DNA of 11,996 bases, taken from assembly GCA_015654715.1 (NCBI GenBank), contig JAATGK010000217.1:1-11996 (forward strand). The letters are read 5' to 3'. The position numbers and the translations under genes were made by a program. Position 1 is the first letter of the stretch. Every line of letters begins with the position of its first letter. Source of the DNA: Alphaproteobacteria bacterium (GTDB lineage: Bacteria; Pseudomonadota; Alphaproteobacteria; Micropepsales; Micropepsaceae). This document shows positions 6,754 through 11,996 of the stretch, one piece after another. Below the pieces are notes generated by a model that made no database searches, was not told the origin of the DNA, and saw nothing but the letters and a program-made list of their open reading frames with translations.

Positions 6754-8976
6754 CTAGCCCGCCAGCATTGCCGGATCGATCGGCAATGAACGTACGCGCT
6801 TGCCGGTTGCGGCGAAAATAGCGTTGGTCAGTGCCGGAATCACCGGCGGCATTGCCGGCTCGCCGAGGCCGGTCGGGTCGTTGTCGCTCGTCACAAAGGC
6901 AATTTCCACTGGCGGCGCCTGACGCATGGTGAGCGGCGAATGGCCGTCGAAATTGCTCTGCACGGTACGGCCGTTCGCGAACGTGATCTTCTCGGTCAGC
7001 GCATGAGCGAGGCCGTCGATGATGCTGCCTTGCGCCTGGTTCTCGGCGCCCATCGGATTGACGATCTGACGGCCGACATCGACCGCCGCCCATACCTTGT
7101 TGAGCGTGACGGTACCGTCTTTTGCCACCGCCGCTTCCACCGCTTCGGCGGCATAGCCGAGATGACAGAAGGAAAACGCAACGCCAAGCCCGGTGCGGGC
7201 GGGCAGCTTGCGGCCCCAGCCGCTCATTGCGCGCACCTTCGCGAGCACACCCAACGTTCGCGCGGCCGAGAATGTCTCCAGGCCAACCGGTTTGGTTTCC
7301 GGCTTGCCGAGCAAGGCGATGGCAAAGTCCATCGGATCCTTGCCGGCGGCGTGGGCGAGTTCGTCGAGGAACGACTGGAACACCCACACCATCGCGTTTT
7401 CGGAGGGCGCGCGTAAAGGGCCCATCGGCACGCCGGTCTGGATCAACGAGGTGCCGAAGCTGAGGTTCGGCACGTGTCCCGCCGGATACGATCCCGGATC
7501 GAGGCCGGCGCAACTGGCGAATTCGTGCCCCTTGCCAAAACTGACGAAGGCGTGTTGCCAAGCGACGATCTTGCCGCTCGCATCAAGCCCGCCTTTGATC
7601 TTGTGCCAGCCGGCCGGGCGATAGAAATCGTGCTGAACGTCGTCCTCGCGGCTCCAGAGCAGTTTCACCGGTGCACCGACGTGTTGTGAAATCCAGCCCG
7701 CCTCGACCATATAGTCGTTCATCAGCCGTCGCCCGAACCCGCCGCCGGACCGCGTGATGTGGATGACGACGTCCTTTTCCTTGACGCCCAACGTACCGGC
7801 AATCAGTCCGATTGCGGCTTCCGGAACTTGGGTCGGCGCCCAGAATTCGCATGTGCCGTTCGCGACATGGGCGGTGCAATTTTGCGGTTCGAGGGTGACG
7901 TGCGCCAGGAACGGATAATCGTAGCGCGCCTCGATGGTTTTTGCCGCCGTCTTCAGCGCCGCCGCCGGATCGCCGTCCTTGCGATAGACCCAGGCCGGGT
8001 CTTTCGCCAGCAAGCCGTCCGCGGATTTGGCGAAGAACTCGGAAGAATGATGCGCATACGGACCTTCGTCCCAGACGACCTTCAGGCTATCGCGCGCTTT
8101 TTGCGCCCGCCACCAGCTATCGGCGACGATGGCGATGCCCGGCAGCAACCCTGTTGAAACCGAGCCGCCTTCGGCCTCGAACACATGGGCTCGGGCGCCC
8201 GTGACGATGAACGCGTCCTTGATGCCCGGCAGTTTCTTGATCTCGTCGAGGTTGGCGCTTTTCACCGAACCGCCGAACACCGGGCATTTGTGGAACACCG
8301 CGTACAGCATCCCGGGCACCTCCACGTCGATGCCGAACAGCGGCGCGCCGCGCACCAGTTTCGCGCTATCGATGCCGACGATCGGCTTGCCGATGATGCG
8401 ATAGTTCTTGGGGTCCTTCAGTTTCACCGCTTTCAGGTCCGGCGCCTTCAGCTTCGCCGCCGCTTTGACGAGCGCGCCATAGAGGGTTGATTTCCCCGCG
8501 GCATGGTGCACGACGCCCGCCTCTGTTGTGCATTCGCTTGCCGGAACGCCCCATTGCTGCGCCGCCGCTTGCACCAGCACAAAGCGCGTCGCCGCGCCGA
8601 TCTGGCGCAAGGGCGTATAGTTTTCGACCGTCGCCATGCTGCCGCCGGCGTATTGGTTCTCGAAGTTCTCGGGATCGAAATCGGCCTGCTCGATGTTCAC
8701 CTGCCGCCAATCGACATCGAGTTCCTCAGCAATCAGCATCGGAAGCATGGTTTTGACGCCTTGGCCGATCTCCGGATTCTTGGCGACCAGCGTCACGGCA
8801 TTATCGGGGGCAATCGTCACGAAGGCGTTGAGCGCACCGTCTTTGCGCGCCTTGCCGCGTCCCAGGGTGTAATAGCCGACCACCAAGGCGCCGCCCGCTG
8901 CTGCGCTTACCAACAGGAACGCGCGCCGCGAAGGCTTAAGCCCCGCCATTCGCTTTTTCAGTTGGGAAGGCAGCAT
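6754..8976 (-). CDS. Molybdopterin-binding subunit of a xanthine-oxidase-family hydroxylase (isoquinoline 1-oxidoreductase beta / aldehyde dehydrogenase type)
   Basis: This is the large catalytic subunit that binds molybdopterin cytosine dinucleotide and oxidises aldehydes or N-heterocycles with water as oxygen source. It has 740 residues from ATG 8976 (GGGAGG five bases upstream), the usual size for IorB-like proteins. A Tat signal, SRRAFLL, at residues 16-22 is followed by a hydrophobic stretch, so the folded enzyme is exported or membrane-anchored. Cofactor and active-site motifs are SGGGFGRR (410-417), GPLRAPSENAMVWVFQSFLDELA (about 519-541), QGSIIDGLAHAL (about 649-660) and the catalytic Glu706 in GLGEPAMPP. 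Its start lies one base after the stop of the 2Fe-2S gene, so the two are tightly coupled. No FAD subunit is adjacent, as is normal for the IorAB group, which passes electrons to cytochrome c. The true substrate cannot be told from sequence. Confidence 0.92.
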   Translation of the reverse strand: MLPSQLKKRMAGLKPSRRAFLLVSAAAGGALVVGYYTLGRGKARKDGALNAFVTIAPDNAVTLVAKNPEIGQGVKTMLPMLIAEELDVDWRQVNIEQADFDPENFENQYAGGSMATVENYTPLRQIGAATRFVLVQAAAQQWGVPASECTTEAGVVHHAAGKSTLYGALVKAAAKLKAPDLKAVKLKDPKNYRIIGKPIVGIDSAKLVRGAPLFGIDVEVPGMLYAVFHKCPVFGGSVKSANLDEIKKLPGIKDAFIVTGARAHVFEAEGGSVSTGLLPGIAIVADSWWRAQKARDSLKVVWDEGPYAHHSSEFFAKSADGLLAKDPAWVYRKDGDPAAALKTAAKTIEARYDYPFLAHVTLEPQNCTAHVANGTCEFWAPTQVPEAAIGLIAGTLGVKEKDVVIHITRSGGGFGRRLMNDYMVEAGWISQHVGAPVKLLWSREDDVQHDFYRPAGWHKIKGGLDASGKIVAWQHAFVSFGKGHEFASCAGLDPGSYPAGHVPNLSFGTSLIQTGVPMGPLRAPSENAMVWVFQSFLDELAHAAGKDPMDFAIALLGKPETKPVGLETFSAARTLGVLAKVRAMSGWGRKLPARTGLGVAFSFCHLGYAAEAVEAAVAKDGTVTLNKVWAAVDVGRQIVNPMGAENQAQGSIIDGLAHALTEKITFANGRTVQSNFDGHSPLTMRQAPPVEIAFVTSDNDPTGLGEPAMPPVIPALTNAIFAATGKRVRSLPIDPAMLAG

Positions 8977-8977
8977 T

Positions 8978-9436
8978 TCAACCTCCCTCGGCGGCGAGTT
9001 TGATCGCCTGTTTGATACGCAGATAGGTACCACAGCGGCAGAGGTGACCCTCCATCGCGGTGACGATGTCGCCGTCGCTGGGTTTGGGGTTTTGCGCCAG
9101 CAGCGCGGCCGCAGCCATGATCTGTCCGCCTTGGCAATAGCCGCATTGCATCACGTCGATTTTCAGCCAGGCCTCTGTCACGCGTTTGCCGATTGGGGTA
9201 TCGCCGATCGCTTCGATGGTGACGATCTTGGAAGTGCCCAGACTCGAGACCGGCATTTGGCAGGATTGCACCGGCTGGCCATCGATATGCACCGTGCACG
9301 CGCCGCACAGCCCGGCGCCGCAGCCGTAGCGCGTGCCTTTCAGGTTCATCGCGTCGCGCAGTACCCAGAGCAGCGGGGTGTCTTCGTCAACATCGACGCT
9401 GTGATCCTGGCCATTGACATTCAACGTGTAGTGCAT
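8978..9436 (-). CDS. 2Fe-2S subunit of the same molybdenum hydroxylase (isoquinoline 1-oxidoreductase alpha type)
   Basis: The protein has 152 residues and carries two [2Fe-2S] clusters that move electrons from the molybdenum centre. The N-terminal ferredoxin-type cluster has Cys39, Cys44, Cys47 and Cys59 (YGCGAGLCGACTVHIDGQPVQSC). The C-terminal helical domain has Cys98, Cys101, Cys133 and Cys135 (MQCGYCQGGQ and HLCRCGTY). All eight ligands are present and the length is normal. The ATG at 9436 has AGGA six bases upstream. There is no signal peptide; it is presumably exported with its Tat-tagged partner as a complex. It lies 43 bases behind the cytochrome gene, and its stop overlaps the ribosome site of the large subunit, so 1:1 synthesis is expected. 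Confidence 0.93.
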   Translation of the reverse strand: MHYTLNVNGQDHSVDVDEDTPLLWVLRDAMNLKGTRYGCGAGLCGACTVHIDGQPVQSCQMPVSSLGTSKIVTIEAIGDTPIGKRVTEAWLKIDVMQCGYCQGGQIMAAAALLAQNPKPSDGDIVTAMEGHLCRCGTYLRIKQAIKLAAEGG

Positions 9437-9479
9437 GGAAGTCCTCGCATCCGTGCCGCAACCTTAGCACGAGCCGGAA

Positions 9480-10361
9480 TTACTTCGCGACGAAATCGGC
9501 CGCGCCGCCGCCCAAGATCAGCGAGCGTTCGAACGAGACGTAATGATAGCGTCCGGCGGAATGCCCCGCATTGATGGCGAACGCCACCGCGTATTTTTTG
9601 CCCGGCACCAGCGCGACTTGGCCCGTGGTCAACTTGCGCGACAGCACCTCCGTCCACTGATTGCCGGCGCGGCTGGCGGTGGCAGCCACCACGGTTTTGG
9701 CGGGCGTGCGTTTATCGAACACGACACCGTTTGCGGCGACCGGCGCCGGAGTCAGCGCCACTTGCCAATATTCGATGCCATAGCCCGACGCCTTCAGCCG
9801 CGCCAATTCGCCCGCCGGTTTCAGGGTGTCGCCGCCGCCCTGACGCGTCATCAAAGCCCGCGTTTTGCCGAGATACATGGTGCGCGGAGTTTTGCCGCTC
9901 GGCATGGCGGCGGAATCATCGTGACACATCGCCCAGCAGCCCGCGCGCGCCGCTTCCGGCGTGCCGCCGCCGTCGAGCATCATCGCCACCTTGGCTGCTG
10001 CCGGGTCCTGTTTGGCATCAGGCGTATCGGCGAATGTCACGCGCACATAAAGCGTGTCGGCATCGCGGGCGAACTGCACGGTGACGGGCAGTGTGACCGG
10101 TTGAACGCCGAGCGGGGCGCGATCGTATTTCTTGCGCGCAACATCGCCCATCACGCGTTCCTGCCCGGTATGGCACGACAGACAGGCGGCTCCGGCGCGG
10201 AAGCGGTCGGCACCTTTGTGCTCGCCCGGAGTCATCAGCCATTCGAGCGATGTCTGACCCGGCATAAACAGGGTGATCGGTTTCGATGGCACGCTCGCCC
10301 AATTGGGCGCGGCTGCTGCGGCCGAAAAACTGGCGAGGAACAGCAAAGGCAACGCGCGCAT
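9480..10361 (-). CDS. Periplasmic cytochrome c of the ethylbenzene-dehydrogenase / cytochrome c-552 haem-domain type
   Basis: This is an exported electron-transfer protein of 293 residues from ATG 10361, with AAGGAG six bases upstream. The signal peptide is MRALPLLFLASFSAAAAA, cleaved before PNW. A canonical haem c site CLSCH is at residues 60-64, and a second, odd CWAMCH (Cys142-x3-Cys146-His147) follows at GCWAMCHDDSA. The rest looks like the beta-sandwich of EB_dh domains: VTVQFARDADTLYVRVTFAD, then KKYAVAFAINAG, and the end motif HYVSFERSLILG. In relatives this domain binds haem as the gamma subunit of DMSO-reductase-type enzymes or acts as a c-type cytochrome. It sits just upstream of the 2Fe-2S and molybdopterin subunits, so it is the likely electron acceptor of that oxidase. 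This link is inferred from gene order only. A NapC-like fragment lies 10 bases upstream. Confidence 0.82.
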   Translation of the reverse strand: MRALPLLFLASFSAAAAAPNWASVPSKPITLFMPGQTSLEWLMTPGEHKGADRFRAGAACLSCHTGQERVMGDVARKKYDRAPLGVQPVTLPVTVQFARDADTLYVRVTFADTPDAKQDPAAAKVAMMLDGGGTPEAARAGCWAMCHDDSAAMPSGKTPRTMYLGKTRALMTRQGGGDTLKPAGELARLKASGYGIEYWQVALTPAPVAANGVVFDKRTPAKTVVAATASRAGNQWTEVLSRKLTTGQVALVPGKKYAVAFAINAGHSAGRYHYVSFERSLILGGGAADFVAK

Positions 10362-10371
10362 GAACAGCTCC

Positions 10372-10572
10372 TTACGGAAAATCATAACTCGCCGGTTTGT
10401 CCTGCCGCGCATGGGTTACGCCCTGATCGCAAGAGAGGCAATTGTCGTCGCCCTTCATGGCACTGGTATGATCGCGCCGCGCCTGCTCGGTCTGTTCGCT
10501 CGCGACCAGGCTGGCATAAGAATGACACGCCTTGCACTCGCGCGCCTTGGTGGCGGCGAAATCGGCCAGCAC
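10372..10572 (-). pseudogene. C-terminal remnant of a NapC/NirT-type multihaem cytochrome
   Basis: The frame encodes 66 residues that resemble only the last part of NapC/NirT quinol dehydrogenases: ECKACHSY, a glutamine and 'H' spacer (SEQTEQARRDHTSA), then NCLSCDQGVTH. In full proteins (about 180-200 residues, one membrane helix, four haems) the last motif is usually CxxCHKGIAH. Here the haem-binding His is Asp (codon GAT, one base from CAT). The membrane anchor and first two haem sites are missing, and only 19 bases separate the fragment from the preceding gene. The only nearby start is a GTG at 10572 with a poor ribosome site. This supports a decayed gene rather than an active small cytochrome. 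It lies directly upstream of the EB_dh-type cytochrome, where a quinol-linked partner would be expected. Confidence 0.6.
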
Positions 10573-10591
10573 CTTTAACAGGCTGAGACGC

Positions 10592-11770
10592 CTAGTGCGG
10601 CTTGCCGAAATTGTTCGGCAGCGTTTCGGGATCGATCCCCGGCCCGAGGTCCAAGACGATCACCGGTCCAATATCGACCGTTTGGGCGCCGGCGCCAAGC
10701 TGCATCAGAACGCCGGTCGTCCCGGCGGCGTAATCGGCGGTGGCAATGCCGCTGGCATAAAGCCACGTCCATTGGTTGTTCGGTGCCGTTGCCGATGCGG
10801 TGGCGACCGAGGTGTAGGGCGCCGCCGCCAAATGCACGCCGAATTCCGGGATCAGACCGGTTGCGGTGCCAGCCGTCGGAACGGCGATGCGAACCTGTAC
10901 GGCGGTGAAGATGACATCGCCCTTCTTGATGGCGCCGTTGACCGGCGACGAGATGCCATCGTCGTAAGGATGGGCAGCGGCTTTTGCCGTCACCGTACGA
11001 GTGGCCTTGCCGGCGGTTACTTCGGCGGCGGTAAGGGACTCGCCGGAGATGTCGGGGCCGTAGGTGTAGACCAGCCCTGGATCGTTGATCAGCGTAGCCT
11101 TGACCGGCAGCTTGGCGCGGATTTTGGCGAGGTCGGCGGCATAGACGCTTTCCGGTGCTTGCGCGGAAGCGGGCGGTGGTGCGGCCGCTGCGAGTTTGTT
11201 GTGTGGCAGCTTGGAACGATCGTAGTCGGGTCCGAAGTTGAAGACGAACACTGGCCCGAGATCGACCACTTGGTCAGCGGCGGCGAGATGGACGCCGAAG
11301 TTGATTGATCCCTTGGCATGATCGTCATCGGCGACACCCGAGGCGTAATAGACCGCCCACTTGCTGGTGGGGCTGGCCGGTTCGCTGGCGAAGAAGGTGT
11401 AGGGAGGCTTGTTGAGGGCAATGCCCGCGGTTGGGATAATGGCGGTCGTCGATCCGGCAGGCGGGGTTTCGACGCGGGCATAGAAGACAACCAGAATGAC
11501 ATCACCCTTCTGGACCGGTTTGGGGAAGAATATCTGGGCCTGGACATCCCACGGATTGGCGCTCTTGTGGGCGGCGACGCGTGTCGCTTTGCCGGCCTGT
11601 ACGCCGGCATCGTCGAACACCTGGGGTTTGGCATTCATCACGCTCCAGGAATCGCCACTGGCGCCGAACATCAGATGACTGAGCATGTCGTCGCTTTTGG
11701 CGGTATCCGCCGCCTGGGCCGATAGCGTCATCAGCGCGCCGCTGGCGAGCGCAAGCATCCACTTTTTCAT
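10592..11770 (-). CDS. Secreted protein of two tandem beta-sandwich-like repeats (carbohydrate-binding-module-like), function unknown
   Basis: The protein has 392 residues from ATG 11770 (G-run 11776-11781 as ribosome site). The longer frame back to 11896 crosses the predicted promoter and is rejected. The signal peptide is MKKWMLALASGALMTLSAQA, cleaved before ADTA. Two copies of a domain of about 150 residues follow, at about 40-191 and 236-387, joined by an Ala/Pro linker (AAAAPPPASAQAPES). Matching blocks are AGKATRVAAHKSANPWD / AGKATRTVTAKAAAHPYD, KGDVILVVFYARV / KGDVIFTAVQVRI, KWAVYYASGVADDD / QWTWLYASGIATAD and VVDLGPVFVFNFGPDYD / TVDIGPVIVLDLGPGID, each ending ..LPNN or ..LPHN. The all-beta pattern resembles CBM4/9-like modules, but no catalytic motif is seen. 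It has no proven function. Its promoter carries a box nearly identical to that of GH26, so a role in mannan binding or sensing is inferred. Confidence 0.75.
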   Translation of the reverse strand: MKKWMLALASGALMTLSAQAADTAKSDDMLSHLMFGASGDSWSVMNAKPQVFDDAGVQAGKATRVAAHKSANPWDVQAQIFFPKPVQKGDVILVVFYARVETPPAGSTTAIIPTAGIALNKPPYTFFASEPASPTSKWAVYYASGVADDDHAKGSINFGVHLAAADQVVDLGPVFVFNFGPDYDRSKLPHNKLAAAAPPPASAQAPESVYAADLAKIRAKLPVKATLINDPGLVYTYGPDISGESLTAAEVTAGKATRTVTAKAAAHPYDDGISSPVNGAIKKGDVIFTAVQVRIAVPTAGTATGLIPEFGVHLAAAPYTSVATASATAPNNQWTWLYASGIATADYAAGTTGVLMQLGAGAQTVDIGPVIVLDLGPGIDPETLPNNFGKPH

Positions 11771-11821
11771 TTTTTCCCCCCGTGGTTCATTTGGCTGCTC
11801 TTGGTGGCGGCCGTGGCGGAA

Positions 11822-11851
11822 AGTATCGCCCCGTAGGGAAAGCGCTGTCGA
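11822..11851 (-). promoter_or_regulatory. Predicted promoter of the tandem-repeat secreted protein
   Basis: On the minus strand TCGACA (11851-11846) and GATACT (11827-11822) are separated by 18 bases, matching sigma-70 consensus at five and four of six positions. The -35 element overlaps the LacI-like box at 11838-11849, as in the GH26 promoter. The region lies 52-81 bases upstream of the start codon. Confidence 0.35.
11838..11849. promoter_or_regulatory. LacI-type operator-like box matching the GH26 promoter box
   Basis: GAAAGCGCTGTC is a palindrome except for one pair (A3/G10). It differs at only one base from the box at 3464-3453 (minus-strand reading). Both boxes overlap the predicted -35 of their promoter, which fits control by the same repressor. 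Confidence 0.5.
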
Positions 11852-11866
11852 GATGTTCACAGTTGT

Positions 11867-11880
11867 TGTTACCGCTAACA
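11867..11880. promoter_or_regulatory. Second operator-like palindrome TGTTACCGCTAACA
   Basis: The five-base arms TGTTA and TAACA are perfect complements around CCGC. This has the shape of LacI-family operators with a central CG. It lies 17 bases from the box at 11838-11849, upstream of the predicted promoter, in the 144-base gap between the tandem-repeat protein and the polymerase-like gene. It could be a second site for the same or another repressor. Confidence 0.4.
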
Positions 11881-11914
11881 TCCAAGGGGCTTTCACGCTT
11901 GCCGTCGCGCACGC

Positions 11915-11996
11915 TTACCCGAAGCCGAAGTCGAGTTGGTCGGGTGTGTCGTCCTCCTCCGCCGGGAAGTGGGATACCGTTACGCCGACCAGGCGC
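11915..11996 (-). CDS. C-terminus of a probable DNA polymerase IV (5' part outside window)
   Basis: On the minus strand the frame entering from the right edge reads RLVGVTVSHF, an acidic stretch (PAEEDDTPD), then QLDFGFG and a TAA stop at 11917-11915. 'RL(V/L)GV-x-(V/L)S' followed by an acidic stretch and 'QLDF' or 'QLDLF' is the usual end of Y-family DNA polymerase IV (DinB), where the last residues act as the sliding-clamp binding peptide. Only 26 residues are visible, so the call rests on one short motif. Its stop lies 144 bases upstream of the tandem-repeat gene, whose promoter and operators fill the gap. Confidence 0.5.
   Translation of the reverse strand, partial: RLVGVTVSHFPAEEDDTPDQLDFGFG

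Noticed and set aside
9543..10586. 347-residue open frame antisense to the cytochrome gene and NapC remnant
   Set aside because: Low-complexity Arg/His/Gly composition. The opposite strand carries a signal peptide, haem motifs and a good ribosome site.
11771..11896. N-terminal extension of the tandem-repeat protein
   Set aside because: It would put 42 residues ahead of a perfect signal peptide and translate through the promoter and operator boxes.
1..11996. CRISPR arrays, tRNA or rRNA genes, insertion sequences, attachment sites
   Set aside because: No regularly spaced repeats, cloverleaf sequences, transposase or integrase motifs or terminal repeats were seen by eye; low-similarity cases could be missed.

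Overview
The window looks like chromosome of a GC-rich Gram-negative bacterium, most likely an alphaproteobacterium (Caulobacter/Rhizomicrobium-like). The lineage is an inference from the TonB-dependent receptor, LacI-type boxes, a Tat-exported two-subunit molybdenum hydroxylase and NapC-like cytochrome remains. No rRNA, tRNA, CRISPR array, phage gene or insertion sequence was seen.

Left part (1-4400) is a mannan-utilisation cassette. It holds the C-terminal end of a TonB-dependent receptor (+), a small four-helix membrane protein (+), a GH130 mannosylglucose-type phosphorylase (-) coupled 11 bases behind an exported GH26 beta-mannanase (-), and a divergent YdhF-like aldo/keto reductase (+). 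GH26 would cut mannan outside the cytoplasm. GH130 would split the imported beta-mannosyl disaccharide with phosphate, giving mannose 1-phosphate. The GH26/reductase divergent promoter carries two LacI-like boxes lying over a good -35/-10 pair.

Middle and right part (4402-11770) lies entirely on the minus strand. In transcription order it has: a secreted protein with two tandem beta-sandwich-like repeats; a decayed NapC/NirT cytochrome fragment; a periplasmic cytochrome c of ethylbenzene-dehydrogenase type; the 2Fe-2S and molybdopterin subunits of an isoquinoline-1-oxidoreductase-like aldehyde/N-heterocycle oxidase; a secreted protein of three Cys-rich repeats; and an iron-dependent alcohol dehydrogenase. 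The oxidase and cytochrome make a plausible periplasmic oxidation chain. The NapC remnant suggests that a membrane quinol link was once encoded here. The far right edge (11915-11996) is the C-terminus of what looks like DNA polymerase IV.

The most useful non-coding observation is that a 12-base box, GAAAGCG(C/T)TGTC, occurs both over the GH26 promoter and, 8 kb away, over the predicted promoter of the tandem-repeat secreted protein. This ties that unrecognised protein to the mannan regulon. Other non-coding structures are an 8-bp hairpin that contains both stop codons of a convergent gene pair (1071-1092), a 17+17 inverted repeat with one mismatch (5625-5667), and an intrinsic terminator after the receptor gene.
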